NCBI RefSeq assembly: GCF_030580995.1
Contig: NZ_JAUQSZ010000003.1
Coordinates: forward strand, 1 to 64,000
Direction: 5' to 3'
DNA length: 64,000 bases
DNA from: Sphingomonas immobilis
Lineage (GTDB): Bacteria > Pseudomonadota > Alphaproteobacteria > Sphingomonadales > Sphingomonadaceae
The first letter of the stretch is position 1. Every line of letters starts with the position of its first letter. Of this stretch, positions 34,279 to 43,097 are shown in pieces. The translations under genes were made by a program, and so were the position numbers. The notes below the pieces were generated by a model. That model saw only the letters and a program-made list of their open reading frames with translations. It had not been told where the DNA came from and did not search any database.

Positions 34279-37200
34279 ATGGAGACCAGCTTCCACACCT
34301 ATGATGGCTTCGCCGAGACGGTCGAGGCGTTTCGGCTCGTCTCGATGATCTTCGCTGATCCCCGCTACGAGACGCTCGTGCTGATCATCGCGACGGTCGG
34401 GATCGGACTCGGCGCACTGCTGGCGAGCGTTCGGGGTTCCGGTGCCGGCCTGATGGCGTTCGGGTTCCAGATCCTGGTCGGGATCGGCCTGTTCGTGGGC
34501 CTCGTGAGTGTGACGGGCACGGTCCATGTCTACGACCGGGTCAGGAACGCCTATCAGCCGGTCGGCGGCGTGCCGGTGCTGCTCGTGCTCGTGGCCGGCG
34601 TCACCAATCTGATGGAGCGCGCGCTGGTCGAGACGATCGACGACAACACGCTCGATCCGAATGCCAAGATCGAGTTCGGCGCGGGCGGGCACAGTTTCGA
34701 CCTGTTCCTCAATGCCGTCTCCCCGCGCGGCCCGATGACCGACACGTTTCTCGACGCGACGATCAAGGACTATGTCCGCCAATGCTATCCAGTCGCGCGC
34801 GTGTCGCCGGCCTACGGCGTCGACGACGACAAGCTGTTTCGCACCACCACCGATCTGCCGGCGGCGTTCGCCGCGATGGCCGGCCCCTCGACCTTCTCGA
34901 CCGTCTACACCCAAGGCGACAAGGGCGGCACGACGGTGAGCTGCGAGGAAGCCTGGACGCTGATCAACGAGCGCCTGTCCGACCCCAATCTGTTCGATGC
35001 CTACACGAAGCAGATCTGCGGACAGACCGGGTTCGACACGGCCGTCCCGGCGCAGCTCCAGCGCTGCCGGTCGCAGCTGGGCGACATGGGCCAGATGATG
35101 CTCTCGCGCCCGCTGTCGACCCAGGGCCTGTTGACGCACATCCTGCTCGGCAATGCGGTCGGCGACGTGCTGTTCGAGGATTCTCCGGCAACGGCCGCGC
35201 GGGTGATGGCGAACCGCGCGGTGATCTCGAGTGGGCTCTCGACCATGTCAGCCGCCAACGAGTGGATGCCGACGATCCGCGCGACGGTCTTCGGCATCAT
35301 GCTGTTCATGGTGCCGATCGCGCTGCTGTTCATCCTCACGCCGATCAATCTGCGGGTCGCGAGCTTCGCGCTTGGCCTCTTCGTGTTCGTGGCGCTGTGG
35401 GGCGTGATCGATGCCGGCATTTACCAGCTGTCGCTCGGCCGCGCGATGGGGGTGCTCGGCGAGATGCGGAGTAACGCGCTCGGCGCCAACGCCTGGTTGA
35501 TGGCGCCCTCTGCCGCCATGAAGGCGCTGGCGATCTTCGGCACGTTCCGGACGGCGGCGGCAGGCCTTGCGGGCGCGTTCGTGTTCACGGTGTTCCGCTT
35601 CTCCGGCAACGTATTCTCCTCGCTCACCGGCGGCGCGCTCGGCGCGGTCGGCCAGGCGAGTGCGGCTGCTGCCCCGCTTGCGACATCCGAAGGCTATGCG
35701 AGCGCGCTCGAGGCGCAGGCGTCGGCCGCGGGGACGCGCGCCCGGGCGGGCGCTGCCAGCAGCTTCGGGGATTTCGGGGAGCGGTCGAGTTTCCAGCAGA
35801 CCCGCACCTTTGGGGAGACGGGCACGATCATCGGCGAGGGCTCGGGCCCTCCCGGGGGGACGGCGCTGGCAATGGGCGGGATCGATGGTGCCCGGGCACT
35901 CGGTGGCCTCGCCCCCGCCATGGGCGGCCGCGACCTGTCCGACCCGGCGGTCGCGCGTGCGGTCCAGGCCAATGCTGCAACGGGCGCAATCCACCAGTTC
36001 GCCGAGAAGGACGCGCTCAGAAGCCTTGGCACGACCTATTTCGGCCAGGGCCAGCAGGGCGAGAAAGCGTTCGCCGCCTTCGCCCAGAACATGGTGCAGT
36101 GGCGCGCGTTCGGCGACGAGCGCGCCTACGACATGATGCTCTCGGGCGCGCAGCGCCATTTCGAGCGTAGCGGCTACGATGCCAAGGATGCCGCGCTGAA
36201 GGCGTCAGGCGTGATCGGCGAGGCGCAAAGCAATCCCCTGTTCGCCAAACTCACCGCCAATGCGTTCGACCAGGAGCAGATCCTCACCAACGAGCTGACC
36301 GCCGCGCAGGTCCAGGTCGGCGCGATGGCGGGGCGCCGCGATTTCGCGGGCGCGGATGTAGCCGGCGTCGAGCGCCGCAACGTCGCGACCGAGCAGGCGA
36401 GCCGGAGCGGCACCAACCAGGGCCAGCGCGACGCCGCGCAGATGCTCGGTCTCCCGGTCCAGGAGACGAGCCGCCGCATCGGCTTCATCACCGCGCTCTC
36501 CGGGGAAGCCCGCTCCTCCGCCCTCACCCAGCTCGCCCGCGCGACCGGCCGCAACGAGGCGCAGGTGCTGAAGGCGATGGAGACCTATAGCGCCGCCACC
36601 CAGCTTGGGACGGCGGACGGTGCGACCGCGGAGGCCGCACGCGAGGGCACCACGGTCTACGGACGAAGCAGAGACACGGCGGGCTATGACTTCGCCGAAC
36701 GGGCCGGCAAGCTCGATGCGCAGAAAGAGACCGGGCTCGACGGCACGCGGAGTGCCGCCCGGATCGGCGAACAGCGGCGACAGGCCGACAATGAGGGGTT
36801 CGCGGCGGGCGCAGAGGCGGCGGGCATGTCCACCCGCGAGGCCGCGCGTCTCGACAGCTTCATCCGGACGCTCGGCCAGGCGGCGGGCAACCAGGTCGAC
36901 ATGGCCGAGGGCGGTGCGCAGGGCATTGCGGACCGCGCCAGAAACGACCGCACGACCAGAATCGTCGACAGCGAGCGGCTGTCGCGCATGCAGGCGCTGC
37001 TGCGGGCGAACGGGGTCACGATGACCAAGCGTCAGCTGGCGATGGCACAGAATGGCGACCTGGCGCTTAACGTCAGCCCGCAGGTGGCAAGTCAGCTTCA
37101 CAAGGCCGGTCTTATTAGCGACAGCCAGTACGGCGCGATCGCGCAGGGTGGCCATGCCCGCTTCAGCTTCGCCGCCAACGACCTGTTGGTTTCGAGCAGC

Positions 37201-37929
37201 AGCGATTTCCAGAAATCCGCCAGGGCCGACACCAGCACGCGGTTCGAGGCAGGCAAGCAGGCCGGGCCCGACACGATCGAGCATTTCCTCGGCGGCGGCA
37301 AGGAAGGCCATGCTGCGATGGCGAACTGGCTCAAGGGCGGGTTCGAGATGGACCGCACCGGCCACTGGCGCCTCAAGCCCCAAGTCGCCGATACGCTTCA
37401 GCGCGACGTGCAGGCGGTCATGGCGCAAACGGGTTGGCAGCGCGCGCTCACACGAAGTGAGCAGCATCAGATGACGATCGGCGACGCGGTTAGCGGGCAA
37501 GTATCGGGGGGCGCGTCTGCGACTTCTTCTGCTGACGCGAAAGGGCGTTCCGTTGGCCGAACAAGAGGGAGCGCAAGCTTTGCGCTAAGCGGTTCTAGCT
37601 CGGACGCGGCGGTCAGTTCAACGGCTGCCAACGGCACGATCGACATAGTCAACTACGACGTCCGAAACGCGATCGCCGAAGCTGAGCGGATTGCTTCGCG
37701 GTCGAGCACGCCAGAGCAGGCTTTCAGTGCCGAACTGAGCCGACAAGTACTGGGCGGCAGGGGTCTGCGGAATCGCTATCTCAGGGAAGCGGACGCGGGT
37801 CGCGGCTTAGGTGACTTCTTGGCGCCGTTGTCGTCGCACGAGCAGGAACAAATCCTGAGCACTGGTCGCTTCTCCGGAGATTTGGACAACGGCCAATGGG
37901 ACGGTAACCCGGAGTTCAAAAAGCGGTAG
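34279..37929 (+). CDS. traG: conjugal transfer mating-pair stabilisation protein TraG
   Basis: A 1216-residue protein. N-terminal inner-membrane part (FHTYDGFAETVEAFRLVS, then several membrane helices to about residue 450) and a long Gln/Ala-rich periplasmic or translocated C-terminal part, as in F TraG, which assembles pili, stabilises mating pairs and is the target of entry exclusion. The last roughly 150 codons look less GC-biased than the rest. The 267 bases between the operator array and this start contain no gene I recognise. Confidence 0.88.
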   Translation: METSFHTYDGFAETVEAFRLVSMIFADPRYETLVLIIATVGIGLGALLASVRGSGAGLMAFGFQILVGIGLFVGLVSVTGTVHVYDRVRNAYQPVGGVPVLLVLVAGVTNLMERALVETIDDNTLDPNAKIEFGAGGHSFDLFLNAVSPRGPMTDTFLDATIKDYVRQCYPVARVSPAYGVDDDKLFRTTTDLPAAFAAMAGPSTFSTVYTQGDKGGTTVSCEEAWTLINERLSDPNLFDAYTKQICGQTGFDTAVPAQLQRCRSQLGDMGQMMLSRPLSTQGLLTHILLGNAVGDVLFEDSPATAARVMANRAVISSGLSTMSAANEWMPTIRATVFGIMLFMVPIALLFILTPINLRVASFALGLFVFVALWGVIDAGIYQLSLGRAMGVLGEMRSNALGANAWLMAPSAAMKALAIFGTFRTAAAGLAGAFVFTVFRFSGNVFSSLTGGALGAVGQASAAAAPLATSEGYASALEAQASAAGTRARAGAASSFGDFGERSSFQQTRTFGETGTIIGEGSGPPGGTALAMGGIDGARALGGLAPAMGGRDLSDPAVARAVQANAATGAIHQFAEKDALRSLGTTYFGQGQQGEKAFAAFAQNMVQWRAFGDERAYDMMLSGAQRHFERSGYDAKDAALKASGVIGEAQSNPLFAKLTANAFDQEQILTNELTAAQVQVGAMAGRRDFAGADVAGVERRNVATEQASRSGTNQGQRDAAQMLGLPVQETSRRIGFITALSGEARSSALTQLARATGRNEAQVLKAMETYSAATQLGTADGATAEAAREGTTVYGRSRDTAGYDFAERAGKLDAQKETGLDGTRSAARIGEQRRQADNEGFAAGAEAAGMSTREAARLDSFIRTLGQAAGNQVDMAEGGAQGIADRARNDRTTRIVDSERLSRMQALLRANGVTMTKRQLAMAQNGDLALNVSPQVASQLHKAGLISDSQYGAIAQGGHARFSFAANDLLVSSSSDFQKSARADTSTRFEAGKQAGPDTIEHFLGGGKEGHAAMANWLKGGFEMDRTGHWRLKPQVADTLQRDVQAVMAQTGWQRALTRSEQHQMTIGDAVSGQVSGGASATSSADAKGRSVGRTRGSASFALSGSSSDAAVSSTAANGTIDIVNYDVRNAIAEAERIASRSSTPEQAFSAELSRQVLGGRGLRNRYLREADAGRGLGDFLAPLSSHEQEQILSTGRFSGDLDNGQWDGNPEFKKR

Positions 37930-37942
37930 AATAATCGGCTTA

Positions 37943-38401
37943 TCAGACCTGTCTCACCGGGTGCGCGGGATTTAACGGACTGGCCGGGTTTGTGGGGTTG
38001 GCAAGTGACAGCGGGTGATTGGCATCGATCATTATATTCGTAGGAGCATCAAAACCAAAATCGCTATCGTCGCCATCAGTGCATTCAAGTCCTTGTTCAT
38101 CATCGCCAAGTTTCCAGCGAAAGAAAACGACCGCCCTGCACCAGAAAAATAACAGCGTGAAGATTATCGTTTGCGGCAGAAGTAAAGCTGGGAACATAAC
38201 CCCATCGCGCCATGCCGCGATTTGACGTAGATCAGTGCTGTGGGCAGCATACTTCAAAGAACAATATACAAGGCAGGTGACCCACCAGACCTTCACATAC
38301 CATGGCCGCCAAAAGAAATCTGACAGTCGTGGCCCCTCAGGATTGACGATTGGCTCATTGGCCTCCTTCGCCGTTTCGAGATCTTCGTTCACAATGCTCA
38401 T
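37943..38401 (-). CDS. two-helix membrane protein, candidate entry-exclusion (TraS-like) factor
   Basis: A 152-residue protein with two membrane helices (VWWVTCLVYCSLKYAA and FPALLLPQTIIFTLLFFW) and acidic cytoplasmic ends, terminating in a Pro/Asn-rich tail (NPASPLNPAHPVRQV). It is 13 bases from traG, tail to tail, in a lower-GC stretch. Its size, inner-membrane topology and position beside traG resemble F TraS, but the strand is opposite and no homology is visible. Function is inferred. Confidence 0.55.
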   Translation of the reverse strand: MSIVNEDLETAKEANEPIVNPEGPRLSDFFWRPWYVKVWWVTCLVYCSLKYAAHSTDLRQIAAWRDGVMFPALLLPQTIIFTLLFFWCRAVVFFRWKLGDDEQGLECTDGDDSDFGFDAPTNIMIDANHPLSLANPTNPASPLNPAHPVRQV

Positions 38402-38582
38402 CCCATCCAATCTGAAAATGACCGAGCTAATATGGTTCAGGAATGAACAGTTAAGACCGACCTTGCCCGAGAAAGGCTTTTGTGTCGACGCAAACTAGCA
38501 CGATCCTGCCAATCTGGCAGAATTTGTTCTCTTTCAAACACGCAATCATTTAATCGTTCGAAGTACTAATGCCGGCCAGGCA

Positions 38583-39512
38583 TTATATCGATTTTTTGGA
38601 TAATTCAGACGTAAGCACCGAAATTTGCTCAGTGCAGATCGCGTGAACGACACGCCCGAGTTCCTCCGCGTGAGTCCCCAGCCACGTGAGTTCTTCCAAA
38701 TCGATCCGGTAGTGTTTTGAATACCGAGCCTTCACGTATGCGTCTTTAAGCTTCTCAAATGCCGCACGATCCTTGCGTTTCTCTCTCGGCCAAGCTTCGA
38801 ATAGCCGTCGGTCGAGACGTTCAGCCTGCGTACGAAGAAAAATGAGATTATGAACATGCGGAGTGTAGAAAGTACGGACAAGCAAAACGCAGTGGTAGAG
38901 GCGCTCTACACATTGGTGCAGTTCGAAAGCTGCCTTCTTGTATCGATGCTTTTCGGTGTTCGCCCGAAAATCGTCGAAAAATTCTGCAGCACTGGGAAAC
39001 CACTCCTCGAAATATTCGCGGGCGAGCGCCAATGCCTGTTCCGGTGTTTTCGGCTTCGGCTGGTGTAGCTCGGTATCGTCAGACTGGTAGAGTGCGATAC
39101 CGTCGTTCGCGATATCGATGAAAAAGTAGCGCCCGTGCGCAAGCCCATCGTTCACTTGCTGAAGCGTGTGAACGATGAAATTCACCGGAGTGTGGAGCGC
39201 TTTCGTCACGGCCAATTCGACGTTCAGGCGCTCTTCTGCTCGCGACCAATAATCCAGTCGATCGGTCAGCTCGTCCTGGTTGACGATCACAAGAAGGTCG
39301 AAGTCGGAGCGATAGGCTTTGGAGGTATGCGGCTCATCAACCCAGCCTCCCCGCGCGTAGCTTCCGTAAAGAATGATCTTGAGGATCCGCCCGTTTTTCG
39401 TGTCACCGGTCGCCAGCTTGGTGGCGTCGTGCAATTCCTCGAATAGGATCTGGACGACGCGGTCGAGCTCTCGCTGTTTTGCTGCCGGGAGATGATCAAG
39501 GTCGGTGCGCAT
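38583..39512 (-). CDS. nucleotidyltransferase-HEPN fusion protein
   Basis: A 309-residue protein. The N-terminal MNT-type NTase core shows ILYGSYARGGW and SDFDLLVIV, the GSxxRG...DxD active site. The C-terminal HEPN half contains LLVRTFYTPHVHNL, in which R-x5-H fits the HEPN ribonuclease motif (Rx4-6H). MNT-HEPN pairs are toxin-antitoxin or tRNA-modifying modules in which the NTase adenylylates the HEPN RNase. Here both halves are fused. Start at MRTDLDHL (39512). The 250 bases upstream hold nothing recognisable. Confidence 0.75.
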   Translation of the reverse strand: MRTDLDHLPAAKQRELDRVVQILFEELHDATKLATGDTKNGRILKIILYGSYARGGWVDEPHTSKAYRSDFDLLVIVNQDELTDRLDYWSRAEERLNVELAVTKALHTPVNFIVHTLQQVNDGLAHGRYFFIDIANDGIALYQSDDTELHQPKPKTPEQALALAREYFEEWFPSAAEFFDDFRANTEKHRYKKAAFELHQCVERLYHCVLLVRTFYTPHVHNLIFLRTQAERLDRRLFEAWPREKRKDRAAFEKLKDAYVKARYSKHYRIDLEELTWLGTHAEELGRVVHAICTEQISVLTSELSKKSI

Positions 39513-39765
39513 CAGGATCTTCCTAGCCCACGATTTCGGCTCGTGCCCAGCCCCACTCCGCTTTCCCCCCACCAATGACCGCACCGGACCGCATCAAAGA
39601 GCAGACACGCAAACGCGCTCTCCCTCCCCTTCCTGGCGTCATATGGGCACTGGCGCTCGAAATAGGCTATCCGCGAAAGAGCGGGTCCCGATCGAAGCTA
39701 GCCTGGTTGCAACAACATCGGACAACACCGATCCTGACCTGACGAAGCGGCAGGCAGGCAGATGG

Positions 39766-40803
39766 TCATCTCTTCGTTTTGGCTTTTGCTGACCGGTTAC
39801 GGCGAACCGCCGCTGTAGCGCTATTGTCCGCATTCTCCTGTGCGAGCTTGCGCCATCGCTCGAAGCGAGCGGAATCAAGATGGCCGTTCGCCATGGCGGC
39901 GCGGACCAAACATCCGGGTTCGCTCCCATGGGTACAGTTCGCGAACCGGCACGTCAGCGCGACTGCGGTTACGTCATCAAAGACTTCTGTCACGCCGGAG
40001 CTCACTTCAGACATCTGGAGCTCGCGCATGCCCGGCGTGTCCACGAGCCAGCCGCCTTCGTTCGCACCACCGGCGATGCGATGCATCTCTCGGACTGTCG
40101 TCGTGTGCTGCCCCTTGCCGTCACCTTCGCGAACGGCCTGTGTCGCGATGCTGTCCGATCCTTTGAGCGTATTTACGAGAGTCGATTTGCCGACACCGGA
40201 CGACCCCACCAGCGCGACCGTCTTTCCGAGGCCGCAATACCCCGCGAGACGGGCGGCGCTCGTCGGGTCACGCCCGTTTATGAGTTCCACTCGCAACCCG
40301 GGCTCAAGCGCGCGTGCCGCGTCGACGAAACGCTCAGGTTCAGGCGACCGGTCGGCTTTCGTGAGCACAACCACCGGCTGGACGCCGGTGTCGCGCGCCA
40401 GCACCAGATAGCGTTCAAGCCGCGCGATATTGAAATCCTGATCGCAGGACGAGACGATGAAAAGCGTGTCCACGTTTGCAGCAATGAGCTGCACCCGACG
40501 CTCATCGCCCGGAGCGGGTCTCTTGAACAGGCTCGACCGATCGAGGATGCGCACGAGACTTCGTGTGTTCCGATCAACCAGCAACCAGTCGCCGACGGTG
40601 GGGCGCTCCTCTGCACCTCCTGGGACAGGGAGGCTGGACGAGATCGAGTCCTCGATCCCTTCGCCAGAGACGGTCACCATTCCGCGGTGAACTGACATCA
40701 CGCGAACGGGCTGGCAATCGTTACGCTCTTCGGCGGCGACCTGCTCGCTGAAGAACGGCCTCCAGCCCATTTGGACGAGCGTTAAATCGGACGGCTGCAT
40801 CAT
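39766..40803 (-). CDS. rsgA: ribosome small-subunit GTPase RsgA
   Basis: A 345-residue circularly permuted GTPase: an OB-fold start, then G4 (VVVLTKAD), G1 (LVGSSGVGKSTLVN), the switch region with GQHTTT and G3 (VDTPGM). A C-terminal zinc knuckle carries CRFANCTHGSEPGC. This is RsgA, which helps mature the 30S subunit. Start chosen at MMQPSDLT (40803), where the OB-fold begins. Confidence 0.93.
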   Translation of the reverse strand: MMQPSDLTLVQMGWRPFFSEQVAAEERNDCQPVRVMSVHRGMVTVSGEGIEDSISSSLPVPGGAEERPTVGDWLLVDRNTRSLVRILDRSSLFKRPAPGDERRVQLIAANVDTLFIVSSCDQDFNIARLERYLVLARDTGVQPVVVLTKADRSPEPERFVDAARALEPGLRVELINGRDPTSAARLAGYCGLGKTVALVGSSGVGKSTLVNTLKGSDSIATQAVREGDGKGQHTTTVREMHRIAGGANEGGWLVDTPGMRELQMSEVSSGVTEVFDDVTAVALTCRFANCTHGSEPGCLVRAAMANGHLDSARFERWRKLAQENADNSATAAVRRNRSAKAKTKR

Positions 40804-40816
40804 CGCGTCAGGGCGC

Positions 40817-40972
40817 TCATGATATGCCTGATGGATCCGCACCGGGCGTTGCCTGCTCGGCTGCCCGTTTCTCCAGCTTGGCTTGCGCCTTCTTTGCGGT
40901 CTCGACCGCCTTGGCACGTTCGCGCTCTCGGCGCTCGAAGTCGTAATTCGTTTTGCGGGGTATGTCAGTTGC
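40817..40972 (-). CDS. small charged protein without canonical start
   Basis: The minus frame just upstream of rsgA reads TDIPRKTNYDFERRERERAK, followed by an Ala/Lys-rich helix and ending ADPSGIS. It looks like a small conserved coiled protein, but the position where Met is expected is GCA. A further-upstream CTG is the only near start. Either an unusual start is used or the gene has lost its initiation codon. Confidence 0.35.
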   Translation of the reverse strand, partial: ATDIPRKTNYDFERRERERAKAVETAKKAQAKLEKRAAEQATPGADPSGIS

Positions 40973-41092
40973 TCCGGATCGGCGCGCAGACGCGAACAGA
41001 ACGCTCAGCCCGGGCCGTCCTCCCCGGCTACACGGATCTCTCGTTGGCGACTAGGCTAGCAGCAAAATGCGAGCACCGCTGCGATGCGAGCC

Positions 41093-41413
41093 TCAGTTGC
41101 CCTCGGCGTCGACCATGAATACCACCGGCTTGCCGCGCGACGTGGGCTCCCAACCCGCCGCCAACGCGGCGCGCACACCGCGCGAGATCGTCGGGTCGTC
41201 GAGTTGGAGGCGCCCGCGCGGCAAACCTTTCAACAGCCGCTTGGGCGGCGGGAATTCGAGGTGCGCTTCGCGTTTGGCATCCCGCTGCAACAGCGAAATC
41301 GTCATGCCCTTCCACCCGTCGTCATCCGACAGGTGCGGCTCGTGCTCGAGGTGCCACTCGTAGGTAAAGCCATCGACATCTACGGTGCCGGCGGTGTTCT
41401 GAGACTTCGACAT
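41093..41413 (-). CDS. hypothetical protein
   Basis: A 106-residue acidic, soluble protein (VDVDGFTYEWHLEHEPHLSD, then MTISLLQRDAKREAHLEF, then SRGKPVVFMVDAEG). A compact beta-rich fold is likely, with no catalytic motif known to me. Start at MSKSQNTAG (41413); an in-frame upstream ATG exists at 41449. Located between rsgA and the YecA/SEC-C gene, all on the minus strand. Confidence 0.55.
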   Translation of the reverse strand: MSKSQNTAGTVDVDGFTYEWHLEHEPHLSDDDGWKGMTISLLQRDAKREAHLEFPPPKRLLKGLPRGRLQLDDPTISRGVRAALAAGWEPTSRGKPVVFMVDAEGN

Positions 41414-41510
41414 ATCGGCGGACCTAGCACGTACATCTCGCGAAACCACGAGTCAGTCTTCAACCGAGGAAACGCGCAAGAGATTGTTCCGCGGGCTCAG
41501 GCGATTCGGC

Positions 41511-42173
41511 CTATGCGCAGCAGCGTTTGTATTTCTTGCCCGAGCCACAGGGACACGAATCATTCCTGCCGACCTTCGCGGGAATTACGGCCTTCGAGGG
41601 CGCTGCCGCCGAGACGTCGTCTCGCGCCCGCGCTGCATGGAGCCGAAGGATGCAGTCTCCGATATCTTTGGGTGCCTGGCTCTGCATCGCATTGATCTGC
41701 ACGCTGTCGAGATCGCTCTCGTTGCGGGCGATCGCGATCAGGCTCGACAGACCGGAAAGCGCTTGGGCTGTCACGGGATCGGCATTCTCGGCCCAAGCAG
41801 CCCAGTCGTCCGGCCGCAACGCCACCGCATCCGTGAATCCGTCGATCCACGGCTCCCAGAGCACATCGCCGTTGCGCTCGTCGATGTCGAAGATCGGTTG
41901 CGGCTTACCGCGCTCCAAATCGCGAAGAATCTCGTTATACCGCGCCATCACGGCATCGGCGAACCATTGGACGTCGAGCGGATCCTCGAACGGTGGCGTG
42001 CCGTTGTCGATGCCCCATACAAGCTGCATCCACTCGTCTGGCGCGACAGGTTCGGGCCCGACGAGAACGCCGGTAAGGAAGCCGTCCAGCTCGGTCAGCA
42101 GCATCGGCTCGTCGAGGGGAAGATCGGCGAGCGCGCCGTCGAGGCGGCGAAATCGTGAGGGGATTTTCTTCAT
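41511..42173 (-). CDS. UPF0149/YecA family protein with SEC-C motif
   Basis: A protein of about 220 residues. The N-terminal YgfB-like helical part (LTELDGFLTGVLVGPEP, then PFEDPLDVQWFADAV) precedes a C-terminal SEC-C zinc motif (RNDSCPCGSGKKYKRCC), the same knuckle as at the end of SecA. YecA-like proteins bind zinc and may contact the ribosome or SecB-type clients. Start at MKKIPSRF (42173) fits the family; 42236 is an alternative. Confidence 0.85.
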   Translation of the reverse strand: MKKIPSRFRRLDGALADLPLDEPMLLTELDGFLTGVLVGPEPVAPDEWMQLVWGIDNGTPPFEDPLDVQWFADAVMARYNEILRDLERGKPQPIFDIDERNGDVLWEPWIDGFTDAVALRPDDWAAWAENADPVTAQALSGLSSLIAIARNESDLDSVQINAMQSQAPKDIGDCILRLHAARARDDVSAAAPSKAVIPAKVGRNDSCPCGSGKKYKRCCA

Positions 42174-42385
42174 GGCGAGCCGTGCGATCATTGGAGTGCA
42201 AGGCGCGTCCATAGCCAGCCGACAGCGCCGAGACATGACAATTCTCTCTGCTCGATGAGCGCCTGACGTAAGATGAGCCCGCCTCGCGCACCCCTAAGGC
42301 AAAATTCGTCGGTTCGAATTCGCTCTTGTTCGCGATAGGGTCGCGCCCACAACGGACAAACCTGCCACCTTTCCGGAGACGATCA

Positions 42386-42760
42386 ATGGCGAAAGCCACC
42401 CCCCTGCCCGACCTGACGCTCAACGAGCAGGAACTGATGGGCACCTATTCAGAATTCATGCCCGTCGTGATGGATATGCTTCAGAGCTTTCATCCCGAGA
42501 CGCCCATCACCGGCGACGATCTCTACAGTTTCTTTGGTCTGTGCGTCGGTGCGCTAATCGACAATGACAGCCACATCACGACGCCGCGCGATATCCGCCT
42601 CGGCGCTGAAACCTCGGCGGTTCATGCGGTCGGGTGGGCCAAGCGCTTCCGCGAGATGCGCGGCGACGACGGGCCGAGTTTCCTCGCCTTCGTCCTGGAA
42701 GAAAAGCATAAGCTGGCCCAACCGCACGTGCATGGGCCGGGCTGCAAACACGATCACTGA
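42386..42760 (+). CDS. conserved small protein, paralogue of 10892-11230
   Basis: A 124-residue soluble helical protein. The central GDDLYSFFGLCVGALIDNDS and ITTPRDIRLGAE match the paralogue at 10892-11230. It adds a C-terminal tail with HVHGPGCKHDH that could bind metal. Start preceded by GGAGACGATCA. Function unknown. Confidence 0.7.
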   Translation: MAKATPLPDLTLNEQELMGTYSEFMPVVMDMLQSFHPETPITGDDLYSFFGLCVGALIDNDSHITTPRDIRLGAETSAVHAVGWAKRFREMRGDDGPSFLAFVLEEKHKLAQPHVHGPGCKHDH

Positions 42761-43097
42761 GGCTGCCCGATACCAGGCCCTCCTGAGCACGTCCTACATG
42801 CCGACGTCCAGCGAGATCAGGAAGGTCTTAGCATGGTTCGGGATCACCCCGAACGCCGCGGACGACTAATTGTACATAGCTGAGCTGCCGGACGGCTTTT
42901 GGGCCGGTTCCAGACTGGCAGCTTTTAGGAAGCAAATGCGAAAAGCCGCCTTTTCTGCAATGTCGAGCAAGCGCGATCGGTAAACTCTGACTTAAGTCAA
43001 ATTCATCGCAAGAGAGAATGAAATCGATAGATCGATATTCCGCGCATCTCCAAGTGAGATATATTAAAGCAGGTGACATTCTGTTCGCGCGGCAGCG
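42761..43097. other. about 340 bases without a gene
   Basis: AT-richer intergenic DNA downstream of the thiolase stop on the minus strand. A short plus frame ends at 42869 without recognisable content. GCTGCCGGACGGCTTTTGG near 42890 and CTGGCAGCTTTTAGGAAGC near 42916 resemble each other and may be remnants of a repeated element. No promoter could be assigned. Confidence 0.4.

Noticed and set aside
34069..35139. Minus-strand ORF of 356 residues opposite traG
   Set aside because: Arg/His-rich composition typical of antisense shadow of a GC-rich gene; traG on the other strand is certain.
19637..38580. Attachment-site direct repeats bounding the tra block
   Set aside because: No matching repeats could be found by eye at the two edges, and no integrase gene is present.
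42300..42330. GGTTCGAATTC resembling a tRNA T-arm
   Set aside because: No acceptor, D- or anticodon stem could be folded around it.
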